A stretch of 64,000 nt of DNA from CAKZSB01 sp964646405 (GCA_964646405.1 CAZYDV010000002.1:11381-75380); one strand, 5' to 3'; positions 8,920 to 17,967 are shown, counted from the first letter of the stretch. The notes: generated from the letters alone by a model not told the origin. Translations and numbers: made by a program.

Positions 8920-8999
8920 GGAAATTCCGTTCGATTGAACCTGATCAACAGATCCGCAGTCCCGGCGACAACTGAAGCCTCACAGGGAGGCATGTAGAG

Positions 9000-9059
9000 A
9001 TGACAGTTGCTGCGTGTGTGCGTGATGGGCAGCGGAAGCGGGTACCAACTTCGCGGTGA
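9000..9059 (+). other. Possible short upstream open reading frame before amgK
   Basis: A strong Shine-Dalgarno-like AGGGAGG (8984-8990) stands nine bases before an ATG that opens a 19-codon frame. It ends at 9059, about 50 bases before the favoured amgK start. The frame differs from amgK. The SD is too far from either amgK start to serve it directly. It may be a leader peptide or chance. Confidence 0.25.
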
Positions 9060-9108
9060 GCTGGCACTGATACAATCGTACCGGACTACTCCTGCATTCG
9101 ATACTCAA

Positions 9109-10110
9109 GTGACGCACCATTCTTCATACAATTCTGTTAGAGACGAACGACTATATCGGCTGCAAGGCTGGCTCAACACACTACCGATCACGGTCACGTC
9201 GCTTGAAGCTGCGAGCGCCGATGCCAGCACACGACGCTATTTTCGTCTAAAAAGTGCACACACAAGCTTTATTGTGATGGACGATCCACCCGCGACCAAC
9301 TCGATGCACCGATTCATCGACATCAATGGCCGTTTGGCAGCAATCGGTGCCAATGTGCCAACGATCCATCATCATTGCGAAACTGAAGGGTTCATGGTGA
9401 TGGAGGACTTCGGCGATCGACACTACTTGCAGGCTACAAGCACAAGCCATACGACCGATGCGTCGCGCCGAACGATCTACCAACAGGCCATCGATACGCT
9501 TGTGAGGTTGCAGGAACACGCGGATACCACAGGGTTGCCGGAGTACGGACACGAGTTGTTGTCCACAGAGCTTGGGCTTTTCAACACCTGGTTTGTGGAA
9601 CACCATCTGGGCGTGCATCTCGATGCACACCAATCCGCCGTGCTGGATGCGGTGGTCAGTCTTTGCATTCATACCTTCGACGCTCAGCCGCGAAGCTTCA
9701 TCCATCGTGACTATCACAGTCGCAACCTGATGCTCATCGTAGATCATCCTCCGGGCATACTCGACTATCAGGATGCTGTCATCGGACCGATCACCTACGA
9801 TGCTGTATCGCTATTGAAAGACTGTTACGTGGACTGGCCAGAGGACTTTGTCGATCACTTTCTAGGCTGGCATCGAAACCAACTCGCGCCAGAGATACCG
9901 ATGGCACGCTACCGCTACTGGTTTGATATTACCGGCCTGCAACGACACTTGAAGGTGCTGGGGATATTTTCCCGATTATGGTACCGGGACGGCAAGCGCC
10001 AGTATCTGGCCGACCTGCCGATTGTGTTGCAGCATATTCGCAGAGTGGCGGCGCGCTATCCGGAACTGGAAGAATTTGGCGTGATGCTGAACGAGCTACA
10101 TCCATCATGA
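9109..10110 (+). CDS. amgK: N-acetylmuramate/N-acetylglucosamine 1-kinase
   Basis: Aminoglycoside-phosphotransferase-fold sugar kinase that phosphorylates recycled MurNAc at C1, feeding MurU in the pathway that bypasses de novo UDP-MurNAc synthesis (source of intrinsic fosfomycin resistance). Visible motifs: SADASTRRYFRL near the N-terminus, the catalytic loop FIHRDYHSRNLM, and the metal-binding GILDYQDAVIGP. I prefer GTG 9109 because relatives start shortly before the DERLxxLxxWL helix; a TTG at 9007 would add 34 residues. The end overlaps murU by four bases, so the two are coupled. Confidence 0.9.
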   Translation: MTHHSSYNSVRDERLYRLQGWLNTLPITVTSLEAASADASTRRYFRLKSAHTSFIVMDDPPATNSMHRFIDINGRLAAIGANVPTIHHHCETEGFMVMEDFGDRHYLQATSTSHTTDASRRTIYQQAIDTLVRLQEHADTTGLPEYGHELLSTELGLFNTWFVEHHLGVHLDAHQSAVLDAVVSLCIHTFDAQPRSFIHRDYHSRNLMLIVDHPPGILDYQDAVIGPITYDAVSLLKDCYVDWPEDFVDHFLGWHRNQLAPEIPMARYRYWFDITGLQRHLKVLGIFSRLWYRDGKRQYLADLPIVLQHIRRVAARYPELEEFGVMLNELHPS

Positions 10111-10781
10111 TCGCCATGCTTCTTGCAGCCGGCCGGGGGGAACGTATGCGCCCACTGACCGATAGCACAGCGAAGCCGCTGCTCAGAGCGGGCGGCCAAC
10201 GCCTGATCGACTACCACCTCCATGCGCTTGCGCGTGCAGGTATCGAGACGGTCGTCATCAACACCTGCTGGCAGACGGAGCAAATCGTCGAACAGCTCGG
10301 GTCCGGTGCGCGCTACGGGCTGGATATCGTATACAGTCACGAATCCGTAGCGCTGGAGACTGCCGGAGGTATTGTCAATGCTATCCATCTGCTGGGCGAG
10401 CAGCCATTCCTGCTGATCAGCTCTGATGTCTGGGGGGAGTTTCATTTTGACAAGCTGACGCTTGAACCTTCGGCACAGGGTCATCTGCTGTTGGTCGATA
10501 ATCCGCCCCATCACCCGGCAGGCGATTTTTCATTGCGAGGTAACCGGGTCACTATTGATGACGCACCCCGCCTCACCTATTCCGGTGTGGGCCTGTTTCA
10601 ACCCAGTGTGTTTCGCAAGCTGGCCCCGGGATTCCGCCCGATCCGCGAAGTACTGTCCGATCTCATCGACAAACGCCTGTTGACGGGATCGACCCACACC
10701 GGGCACTGGTTTGACATAGGAACGCCAGAACGCCTGACGCAATTGAATGGATTTCTGCACAGCCAGCGCTCGATCGAGTGA
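10107..10781 (+). CDS. murU: N-acetylmuramate alpha-1-phosphate uridylyltransferase
   Basis: Nucleotidyltransferase converting MurNAc-1-phosphate and UTP to UDP-MurNAc, the step after AmgK in wall recycling. The first residues AMLLAAGRGERMRPLT give the nucleotide-binding GxGxRxxPLT signature, followed by KPLL. ETAGGI and SSDVWGE around mid-protein are the metal/UTP-site region, and GHWFDIGTPERL closes the domain. Start is ATG 10107 overlapping the amgK stop. At 224 residues it is the single-domain size of MurU and lacks the extra C-terminal domain of mannose-1-P or glucose-1-P enzymes. Confidence 0.9.
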   Translation: MIAMLLAAGRGERMRPLTDSTAKPLLRAGGQRLIDYHLHALARAGIETVVINTCWQTEQIVEQLGSGARYGLDIVYSHESVALETAGGIVNAIHLLGEQPFLLISSDVWGEFHFDKLTLEPSAQGHLLLVDNPPHHPAGDFSLRGNRVTIDDAPRLTYSGVGLFQPSVFRKLAPGFRPIREVLSDLIDKRLLTGSTHTGHWFDIGTPERLTQLNGFLHSQRSIE

Positions 10782-10809
10782 AGACAAAACGGCGGGCAAT
10801 AACCGACCG

Positions 10810-11328
10810 TTACCCGGCGCTCTGCGGTTGATCGAGGTATTCGACGTCGTGTTCGAGCATTCGATCTCCGTCAAACACAAATCTGCCTGACACGACGGCT
10901 CCATCCAGTACACGCGGCAACCAGATCTCGTCATCAGCCCACATCTCGTGATACGGGATCGAGTGAGGCTCGAACCATAGTGGTGCGGCCTCGTCCGTTT
11001 CTGTTGGCGTACCCCGGTAGCTTTGGGCCACAAAAACATGCACGTGAATCGAATAGTTGTCGACAAACTGAAATTTCAACTCGCCGTGCGACTGCAGGTT
11101 CAGCGGCGTGATGTGCAGTTCTTCCTCCACCTCACGAACGGCGCACTGTAGCGGTGTCTCACCGGGGTCGAGTTTGCCGCCTGGGCCATTTATCTTGCCC
11201 GCCCCAAGACCCCGCTTCTTTCTAATCAGCAGCACCTTGTCATCTATGCAGACAAAAACCAGCGTCGCGTGATGAACCGGTTGCCAGTCCTCGCCCATTC
11301 TGGCCAAAGACCATTTATCGTGGTTCAC
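10810..11328 (-). CDS. Nudix hydrolase, MTH1-like
   Basis: A 172-residue Nudix hydrolase. The Nudix box is complete: GGKLDPGETPLQCAVREVEEEL, with REVEEE supplying the metal ligands. The preceding KKRGLGAGKINGPGG resembles the strand-loop of MTH1/NUDT1-type oxidised-purine dNTP phosphatases, so cleanup of 8-oxo- or 2-oxo-purine nucleotides is the best guess; substrate is inference. A late HEMWADDEIWLP is also typical of that group. Convergent with murU. Confidence 0.8.
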   Translation of the reverse strand: MNHDKWSLARMGEDWQPVHHATLVFVCIDDKVLLIRKKRGLGAGKINGPGGKLDPGETPLQCAVREVEEELHITPLNLQSHGELKFQFVDNYSIHVHVFVAQSYRGTPTETDEAAPLWFEPHSIPYHEMWADDEIWLPRVLDGAVVSGRFVFDGDRMLEHDVEYLDQPQSAG

Positions 11329-11448
11329 ACTTGTATCCGGACAATCTCACAAGCAATCCCGTTGCAGCCAGGGCAACGCTGCGCTAGATCAATCGACGCC
11401 GGGCAGGCAGAAGTGGCGGCTTGCCTGCCAGGTAGCAAAGACGCTGGT

Positions 11449-11697
11449 CTAGTTATAGCCACGCACGAACGATGAATTCTCTTCGTCATTGTCTGCGCGC
11501 CTCACCGGCTTGCTGGAATTTAACCAGAGCTTACGATCCAGACGCTCGCGCCCGCTGATCGGCTTGACTCTGACCGGACGTGCTACTTTGGTTTCAGTAT
11601 TTTTGATTTTGTCCATCACATCGATACCTGGTATCACTTTCGGGGTAGATGGATATGCCATTGTCAGCCTGGCATTCCTGGGGTTTAAAAGGCGCAC
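11449..11697 (-). pseudogene. Possible remnant of a cyclophilin-type peptidyl-prolyl isomerase C-terminus
   Basis: An 82-codon frame in a 581-base gap between two genes. Its middle reads VIPGIDVMDKIKNTETK, which resembles the C-terminal (V/I)xGxDVVDKIxxxxT segment of cyclophilins. None of the rest of a cyclophilin (the FHRVIPGF and QGGD parts) is found upstream in any minus-strand frame I read. It could be a decayed gene end or chance similarity. The opposite strand carries an equally long open frame with no recognisable content. Confidence 0.25.
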
Positions 11698-11909
11698 CAG
11701 TGTGGACTGGCGGCAACCGAATTAAGATCGTAACGCGCTTGCAAATCAACGACGGAAACAGAAATTTCCGACTCGTAACTTCCCTGATATGGATCGCATT
11801 CTGGCACACATCACAGACACGATCTGCCTCAATACGCCGCTCAGCTGCTCACGAAGGTACAATGCAGACCATCTGACCCAACAAAACACATTGTTTAACG
11901 ATCCCGAGC

Positions 11910-12500
11910 ATGTCCAACGCCATCACCCAGTTCCTCCAGCAGCGCCGCTCAGTGGTCGCCAAAAAAATGGTCGATACCGCGCCCAGCCCGTCCGATCTCG
12001 AGACGATACTCAACTGCGGCTTGCGAGTTCCAGACCATTCAAACGTTCAACCTTGGCAAACCGTTGTCATCAGCGGTGATACGCGCCGCAAATTCGGCGA
12101 ACAGGTTGTCGTCCCCGCGGCCAGACGCAGAGCCGAAGCTGACAAGCAACCGTTCTCCGATGTCATGGAAGAATTGGAGGCATCGAGACTGCAACGCGCC
12201 GGCTGCGTGATCGCGGTCCTGTGTGCGCCTGTCGTGCCGCATAAGATACCGCTATGGGAACAGCAACTGACCAGTGCCGCCGTCTGCATGCAAATGCTCA
12301 ACGCAGCTCAGTCCTTGGATTACGCGGCGCAGTGGATTACTGAATGGCTCGCCTACGATAAAGACATCATTCGAGCCCTGAATGGCAATCCGGAGCAGGA
12401 TCAGATAGCAGGATTCATTTACATCGGTGCCAAGCAGGAGCAACCCACCGAGCGAGCCAGACCCGAGCCTTCGAGTAAAATCAGCTATCTGGCACTATAG
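11910..12500 (+). CDS. Nitroreductase family protein (YdjA-like)
   Basis: FMN-dependent oxidoreductase of the nitroreductase fold, 196 residues. The N-terminal QRRSVVAKKMVDTAPS gives the conserved RRS FMN-phosphate-binding motif; LRVPDHSNVQPW is the second FMN contact; a late AGFIYIGAKQEQPTER matches the family's closing GFIYLG-P-R motif. The short form resembles E. coli YdjA, whose physiological substrate is unknown. The last 20 bases overlap the end of the opposing transporter gene. Confidence 0.88.
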   Translation: MSNAITQFLQQRRSVVAKKMVDTAPSPSDLETILNCGLRVPDHSNVQPWQTVVISGDTRRKFGEQVVVPAARRRAEADKQPFSDVMEELEASRLQRAGCVIAVLCAPVVPHKIPLWEQQLTSAAVCMQMLNAAQSLDYAAQWITEWLAYDKDIIRALNGNPEQDQIAGFIYIGAKQEQPTERARPEPSSKISYLAL

Positions 12501-13665
12501 CGCTGCGGTGCCAGTGCAGGGCACTGCACAGGATCAGCACCGCCAGCATGAAAAACCCGATCGACCAGCCAATCAGGTGCCCCCTACTGAGCCAGGCAAT
12601 GACAGCCGCAATCAGTGCGCCGCCAATATAGCCGATGAGCCCGAACAACGCCGCCGCAAGACCGGCGCGCTCGCCGTGCGGGTCGAGTGCCAGGCTTGCA
12701 AAATTCGAATAGACGATCAGGTATGCCATGTTGAATACGAACATCAGTGCGCTCAACCCGATCAGTGACAAACTGTGGGTCAGACTGGCAATGAGAATGA
12801 CGGCCGAGGCCAGCGTGATCGCCAGCGATGCAACCAGCGCACTGGGCAGCACGCCCAGCAAGGCGATAAGCCGGTGATTAATGATCTGACCAACAATGAT
12901 CCCAATGGCTGACAAGGCGAATAGCTGGGCAAACAGGCCACTGCTGGCACCCAGATCGCGTTCATAGACGATAGGCGCCTGCGTGAGAAACGACAGGATC
13001 GTGGCACTGCACAAGGCTGAGGCTAAAATGAAATACCGCGATTGGCGGTTATCGAAAATAGCCGCAGCATCATTGCGAATACCCCGCCAGCCTGTTTTTC
13101 TGCGATGCTCAGGCGCCAGAGTCTCCCGCTGTTGTGCAGTCGCCCAGATCAACGCTAAGCAAAACAGAAACAGAAACCCGAATAGCGATCGCCAACCCGC
13201 CAACTGATTGATCAGATGACCCAACAGCGGTGCGATCATGGGCCCAAGGGCAAAAAACATACTGGCGATCGCCATGTTTTGCGCCAGTTCGTCTCCGCGA
13301 AAGCGATCGCGTATCATGGCGCGGCAAACGACCGGAGCGGCTGCAGCGCCAAAGCCCTGAATCACCCGGGCGCCGAGAATTGCGCTAATCTGACTCGACA
13401 GTGCCACAATCACCGTACCCAGCATGTACAACGTCAGGCCGAGGAAAATCGCCCGCCGCCTGCCAATGCGGTCAGCCAGCACACCGAAAAGCGGATGCGC
13501 CAGCCCCAAACCAAGCATATAGGCTGGCACTGCCATCTGGATCTGCTGTGCCGAGACACCCAGATCGAGACTCATATCAAGCACTGCGGGCAACAAAATA
13601 TCCGTTGAGAACGCCGAAATGCTCAACATCAAACCACAGTAGAGCCCAAACCAGGTAAAGCGCAT
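12481..13665 (-). CDS. Bcr/CflA-family multidrug efflux MFS transporter
   Basis: Major facilitator protein with twelve hydrophobic segments, 394 residues from the ATG at 13665 (an upstream start at 13710 would add 15 unlikely residues). The first helix and loop SAFSTDILLPA with DLGVS, motif A LADRIGRRRAIFLG between TM2 and TM3, and the motif ARVIQGFGAAAAPVVCRAMIRD in TM4-TM5 are characteristic of Bcr/CflA drug:H+ antiporters (14-TMS relatives excluded by length). Exports unknown substrate. Tail-to-tail overlap of 20 bases with the nitroreductase gene. Confidence 0.88.
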   Translation of the reverse strand: MRFTWFGLYCGLMLSISAFSTDILLPAVLDMSLDLGVSAQQIQMAVPAYMLGLGLAHPLFGVLADRIGRRRAIFLGLTLYMLGTVIVALSSQISAILGARVIQGFGAAAAPVVCRAMIRDRFRGDELAQNMAIASMFFALGPMIAPLLGHLINQLAGWRSLFGFLFLFCLALIWATAQQRETLAPEHRRKTGWRGIRNDAAAIFDNRQSRYFILASALCSATILSFLTQAPIVYERDLGASSGLFAQLFALSAIGIIVGQIINHRLIALLGVLPSALVASLAITLASAVILIASLTHSLSLIGLSALMFVFNMAYLIVYSNFASLALDPHGERAGLAAALFGLIGYIGGALIAAVIAWLSRGHLIGWSIGFFMLAVLILCSALHWHRSAIVPDS

Positions 13666-13737
13666 GCAGCAACCAGAGTATGAAAATGAGGCAGCACTGT
13701 ACACGACCACACGTGCCTGTCAGCAACTTTATAACAA

Positions 13738-14313
13738 GTGGTTCGACCGTTGAACGAGCTCGACAATCCATGGCAGACCACTGGCTCCAGACCTATCTAT
13801 GACAACCCGTGGATCGCCGTTCGCGAAGACTCGGTAATCAATCCGGGTGGCGGTCGGGGCATCTACGGTATCGTCGAGTTCAAAGGTTTGGCTATCGGCA
13901 TCATTCCGGTCGACGAGCAGCGCCACACCTGGCTGGTCGGACAGTACCGCTACGCCATAGACAAGTACTCCTGGGAGTTACCCATGGGCGGATCGCCGCT
14001 GGCCAACGACCCGCTCGACGGCGCGCGGCGTGAACTTGCCGAAGAGACCGGCCTGAGTGCTGGCACCTGGCGACATCTAATGAAAGTGCATACGTCCAAT
14101 TCAGTCACCAACGAGACCGGTCACGTCTATCTCGCCACAGACTTGCAGCAAGGAAGCGCCATGCCCGACGAGACAGAGAAGCTTGCCATCCGACGACTGC
14201 CACTCGAGCAGGCATTTGACATGGCGGCAGACGGGTCGATCACTGACTGCATTACGCTGGCCGGTCTGTTGCGTCTGCAAACCGATATCCTGCGCAAGAG
14301 GATCGAACTGTGA
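13738..14313 (+). CDS. Nudix hydrolase (ADP-ribose pyrophosphatase-like)
   Basis: A 191-residue Nudix protein resembling ADP-sugar pyrophosphatases. Preceding sequence VEFKGLAIGIIPVDEQRHTW and QYRYAIDKYSWELPMGG match the ADPRase region, followed by the Nudix box with ARRELAEETGL as the catalytic helix. The likely reaction is hydrolysis of ADP-ribose or a related NDP-sugar to a sugar phosphate and NMP. Start GTG 13738 is used; TTG 13750 is possible. It is followed after ~80 bases by a nucleoside hydrolase on the same strand, compatible with a nucleotide-salvage pairing. Confidence 0.82.
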   Translation: MVRPLNELDNPWQTTGSRPIYDNPWIAVREDSVINPGGGRGIYGIVEFKGLAIGIIPVDEQRHTWLVGQYRYAIDKYSWELPMGGSPLANDPLDGARRELAEETGLSAGTWRHLMKVHTSNSVTNETGHVYLATDLQQGSAMPDETEKLAIRRLPLEQAFDMAADGSITDCITLAGLLRLQTDILRKRIEL

Positions 14314-14394
14314 CGATTGCGCACTCAGTTATTCTGTGCACAACCTGTATCAGACACACGCCTGCCACAGCCAACCAATTTTGAATGGCGACCA

Positions 14395-15312
14395 ATGAAA
14401 AAGATAATTATAGATACGGACCCGGGAATTGATGATGCACAGGCACTGTGCTATGCCATGGCTCATCCAGAGTTGGAACTACTGGCACTGACTTGCATCT
14501 ACGGCAACGTGTCCGTTGATCTCGCCACACAGAACGCGCTCCGGCTGTGCGAGCTGACAGGCTCCACAACACCCGTTGCGCAGGGTGCAAGGTCGCCACT
14601 GACAATCGCCCCACACCCGGTCGCCGATTTTGTGCACGGTAAAAATGGCTTTGGCAACATAGAACTTGCGCAACCGTCTCGACAAGCCGATTCGCGATCA
14701 GCGGCAGAGTTGATTGTAGACCTCATCCGACAGCATCCGGGTGAGATCAGCCTGCTGCCGATTGGTCCGCTCACCAATATTGCCCTGGCCCTGCAACTGG
14801 CACCGGATATTGTCGAGTTGGTGGACGAGGTGATCATCATGGGCGGCGCGGTCAATGTCGCTGGCAATGTGTCCCCTTTTTCGGAAGCGAATATCTGGAA
14901 TGACCCACACGCCGCACAGCAGGTGCTAAGCGCAGACTGGCCGGTCACCCTCAATGGACTGGACGTCACACATCAGGTCATTTTTACACTGGACTATCTG
15001 GATAAGCTGGCGCAACTGTCACCACAGTGTGGCGGCTTTTTACGCGACGCGTCTCGTTTCTATGCCGATTTCTACCGTCAGCGCAACGGCTTCAATGGCT
15101 GCTGCCCTCACGACCTTCTGGCCATCTGCTACGCAACAAATCCGCAATGGTACGAGACCAACGCAAGTAGTTTTAGCGTTATTACCGAAGGCGAGGAAAG
15201 CGGCAGAACCATAGCTGTCGAAGGTCAACCGGTGAACAAACGCTATGCGACCAAAGTAGATGTGGAAGCACTGTTAGAGGATTACCTGCAGGTTACTGGC
15301 AGTTTGCATTAG
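14395..15312 (+). CDS. Inosine/uridine-preferring nucleoside hydrolase
   Basis: Cleaves ribonucleosides to base and ribose (purine/pyrimidine salvage), cytoplasmic, Ca2+-dependent. The first strand ends in IIIDTDPGIDDAQAL, the defining Asp cluster that binds calcium and ribose. PIGPLTNIALAL and IIMGGAVNVAGNVSPFSEANIWNDPHAA are the further ribose-contact motifs, and HDLLAICYA supplies the last Asp. ATG 14395 starts immediately before this strand; 306 bp less than family maximum is not missing, as 305 residues is the normal length. Which nucleoside is preferred cannot be told. Confidence 0.92.
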   Translation: MKKIIIDTDPGIDDAQALCYAMAHPELELLALTCIYGNVSVDLATQNALRLCELTGSTTPVAQGARSPLTIAPHPVADFVHGKNGFGNIELAQPSRQADSRSAAELIVDLIRQHPGEISLLPIGPLTNIALALQLAPDIVELVDEVIIMGGAVNVAGNVSPFSEANIWNDPHAAQQVLSADWPVTLNGLDVTHQVIFTLDYLDKLAQLSPQCGGFLRDASRFYADFYRQRNGFNGCCPHDLLAICYATNPQWYETNASSFSVITEGEESGRTIAVEGQPVNKRYATKVDVEALLEDYLQVTGSLH

Positions 15313-15342
15313 CGATGGCGGCAAGCACTTTTGTTGTCACAG

Positions 15343-16149
15343 TTAGCCGCTGTGTGGTGTGAAACAATCGTTCGCGATCGCTTGCAATGCACCGTAAACA
15401 CCGGGGCAGCCCGCCACAATCTCACCGCCCTGCTCTAGCATCTTTGCTGGATCAAAGTCCTGGATCCGGCCGCCGGCCTCCTCGATCAGCAGTAAAGCGG
15501 CTACGCAGTCCCAGGGGTGCATATGGGGTTCGAGATAGCCGATCAGTCGGCCTGTCGCCACGTAGGCCAGCATCAGCGCACCAGAGGCACTGCGAAAGAA
15601 CACACCGCCCTCTTCCAGCAAACGCCCAATGGTACTCACCACCATCGAGTCAGGCTGACGACGGTTGTAGCCAACACCGACCGATCCTTCAGTGAGACTG
15701 TTTGATGATGATACCGCCAGCGATTTTCCGTTGAGCCAGGCACCTCGGCCACGCACCGCACTCCACACCTCGTCTGCGCATGGATCGACGATGACTGCGA
15801 TCTCGGCCCTCGCGTTGCGAGTGCCGGCCAACACGACACACCAGTGCGGTATCCCACTAACGAAGTTAGCCGTACCATCTATCGGATCAATCACCCAGAC
15901 AAAATCGGACACAGCCTCCAGATTGTCGAACTCTTCGCCGATGATGCCATCGTCGGGGAAAGCCTCCTGCAGCGCTTGCCGTATAAGCTGCTCAACCTCG
16001 CGATCAGCCTCTGATACGAAGTCTTGCACACCTTTTTTTTCAACGTTCAGATGATCGAACCGATCAAAATATTCCCGCCCCACAGCGGCACCGCGACAGG
16101 CAATGCCCATCGCGATATCAAGTCTGTGTTGAAGCTCATTCATGTTCAC
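15343..16149 (-). CDS. Inositol-monophosphatase-family phosphatase
   Basis: Mg2+-dependent, Li+-sensitive type phosphatase of 268 residues. All three metal motifs are visible: GEE at ~71 (IIGEEF), DPIDGTANFVSGIPHWCV (~88-105), and HPWDCVAALLLIEEAGG near the C-terminus. Homologues act on inositol phosphates, PAP/histidinol phosphate or, as SuhB, in rRNA antitermination; the sequence does not decide. It lies 27 bases downstream of an oxidoreductase gene of the family that includes inositol dehydrogenases, so an inositol or sugar-phosphate role is possible. Confidence 0.88.
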   Translation of the reverse strand: MNMNELQHRLDIAMGIACRGAAVGREYFDRFDHLNVEKKGVQDFVSEADREVEQLIRQALQEAFPDDGIIGEEFDNLEAVSDFVWVIDPIDGTANFVSGIPHWCVVLAGTRNARAEIAVIVDPCADEVWSAVRGRGAWLNGKSLAVSSSNSLTEGSVGVGYNRRQPDSMVVSTIGRLLEEGGVFFRSASGALMLAYVATGRLIGYLEPHMHPWDCVAALLLIEEAGGRIQDFDPAKMLEQGGEIVAGCPGVYGALQAIANDCFTPHSG

Positions 16150-16176
16150 TCAATCCCGGAGTCCGTGGCGACCGCG

Positions 16177-17139
16177 TCAACGGGCGGCCTTCAACAGCAA
16201 CTCAACATTGCGGCGACCCTCAACACCGGGCACCGCAATGCGATCGCGACCCTCAATCGCATCGACAAAATTCTGTACTTCGCCCACGTAGGGATTGCAC
16301 ACGTCAAATTCCAGCGGCGCATTATTGATGGTGATAGTGCCCGCCCCGGTTGGACCCAGCGTGCCCTCTGCGATAACGCAGGCCTGGGTGCAGTGGAGCT
16401 CGAATCGCGATGTGGCCGAAAACATCACCGACGTAGTGATATCGGCGATGGCCTTGTCACCAAACTGCAGGGACAGGCTGGCCGTTTCATCGTGCGGGCC
16501 ACCGTAGGTACTTTTATCGACAACACTGCCCAATCGCGTAACCTCACCACAAACCGGCAACAACATCCAGCGCATCAGATCGATACAGTGCGTACCTACC
16601 CCGGCCAGACTCCACCACCTCCCCAGCGTCTCGTGCGCCCGCCAGTTGCTGTTGTCGTCAGCCTGCCAGGTCCAAAGGGCACGGGCGTAGCGTGGCTCGC
16701 CGAGCGTGCCATCGTGCAGCATCGCGGCGATTTTTCGATGGCCGTCGTGCCAGCGCAAATGATAGGCGAGGCCAAGTTCTACTTTCTCCTGATTGCAGAC
16801 GTCGGTGATTTCTCTCGCGTCCTCGGCAGTCGTCGCCATCGGTTTTTCCAGCAGCACGTGCTTGCCCGCCCGTGCCGCGGCAATTGCCTGGCTGGCGTGC
16901 AGCGCGTCAGGGGTGGCGATAATCACTGCATTGAGACTGGGATCCTGCAACATGGCCTCAAGCGAATCGTAGGCACTCACCGGTGCACGGGCACCGTGCT
17001 GGGCGGCAAACTCAGCGGCGCGCTTGGCATCGCGGCTGAGCACACTCCAAAGGCGTGCGCCCTTTACATGCGCAAGCGCCGGCGCCAGTTGCGTATGCGC
17101 GATGCGGCCAGTGCCGATCATCCCGATGTTCAGGGTCAT
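16177..17139 (-). CDS. Gfo/Idh/MocA family NAD(P)-dependent oxidoreductase
   Basis: A 320-residue dehydrogenase. The N-terminal Rossmann fold begins GMIGTGRIAHTQLAPAL; NAVIIATPDALHASQ and LLEKPMA(T) are the classic second and third motifs, the Lys in EKP being catalytic. The C-terminal domain contains GRWWSLAGVGTHCIDLMRWML with the expected substrate-site His. Substrates in this family are sugars, inositols and related polyols. Probably co-transcribed with the IMPase-type gene after it. Confidence 0.9.
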   Translation of the reverse strand: MTLNIGMIGTGRIAHTQLAPALAHVKGARLWSVLSRDAKRAAEFAAQHGARAPVSAYDSLEAMLQDPSLNAVIIATPDALHASQAIAAARAGKHVLLEKPMATTAEDAREITDVCNQEKVELGLAYHLRWHDGHRKIAAMLHDGTLGEPRYARALWTWQADDNSNWRAHETLGRWWSLAGVGTHCIDLMRWMLLPVCGEVTRLGSVVDKSTYGGPHDETASLSLQFGDKAIADITTSVMFSATSRFELHCTQACVIAEGTLGPTGAGTITINNAPLEFDVCNPYVGEVQNFVDAIEGRDRIAVPGVEGRRNVELLLKAAR

Positions 17140-17318
17140 GAAGAATATCTCGAACCAGTGTTAAGGTGACCTACTATACCCAATTGCTCCCACGCCGCGC
17201 TGCAAATAGCAATGGTGGTAACTGCGCGATCAATCGAATAGCGACACTCACCCAGGCACAGCCCTGGTTGGCCACCTGTCAGTCCATTCGGCACCCCAAA
17301 TCAAAAAGAGACTGCCCG

Positions 17319-17921
17319 ATGAAAAACCTCGCCCGCTACAACCACTGGATATTCGATATGGATGGCACGCTGACCGTGCCGGTGCATGATTTCGACGCCA
17401 TTCGAGCACAGCTGAACATTGAGCAAGGAAAACCCATACTGGAGGCAATTGCCGAAATGCCGATCGACGAGGCACAGCGCACGCAGACAAAACTCCATAC
17501 GATCGAAATGGATTTAGCCGCCAGTGGTGTCGCGCAACCCGGCGCCGAAGATTTCCTGTCGAAATTACAGCGGCGCGGCTGCAAGCTGGGGATTCTTACC
17601 CGCAATGCCGGCGATATTGCTCGCGCGACACTTGCCGCGGCAAAACTGACTTCGTTCTTTGCTCACGACTGCGTCATTGCCCGCGATGATTGTCCACCCA
17701 AACCAGACCCGGCCGGTATCCTGAGACTATTAGACCAATGGTGCGCAGCAGCCAGCGATACGGTCATGGTGGGTGACTACGTCTTTGATATCGAAGCCGG
17801 AAAACGGGCCAATGTCACCACAGTACACTTCGACACAGCAGCCAGCTTCAACTGGCCGGAATGGACAGATGTCGCTGCTTCGAGCTTTGCACAACTGGAC
17901 AAACTAGTGGACCACCAATAG
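17319..17921 (+). CDS. HAD-superfamily hydrolase
   Basis: A 200-residue HAD phosphatase. Motif I WIFDMDGTL (residues ~9-17) holds the nucleophile and acid/base Asp; motif II is LGILTRN; a Lys in CPPKPDP is motif III; motif IV GDYVFDIEAGKRAN gives the metal-binding acid residues. The cap is small and helical. Resembles phosphoglycolate-phosphatase-like enzymes; substrate unknown. Start ATG 17319 was chosen because the sequence before it, although open, does not look coding and overlaps the promoter region of the divergent oxidoreductase. Confidence 0.88.
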   Translation: MKNLARYNHWIFDMDGTLTVPVHDFDAIRAQLNIEQGKPILEAIAEMPIDEAQRTQTKLHTIEMDLAASGVAQPGAEDFLSKLQRRGCKLGILTRNAGDIARATLAAAKLTSFFAHDCVIARDDCPPKPDPAGILRLLDQWCAAASDTVMVGDYVFDIEAGKRANVTTVHFDTAASFNWPEWTDVAASSFAQLDKLVDHQ

Positions 17922-17967
17922 CCACTTCAACGCCGCGAGCCGTCACTGCACTACCACGAACCAGCGC

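Noticed and set aside
10781..10810. Possible terminator between murU and the Nudix gene
   Set aside because: Only a five-base AACGG/CCGTT stem with a long loop and no T-run, so too weak to report.
16024..17169. A 381-codon plus-strand frame
   Set aside because: It is antisense to the well-supported IMPase-type and Gfo/Idh/MocA genes, and its composition (His/Arg/Gln-rich, no domain) looks like a shadow.
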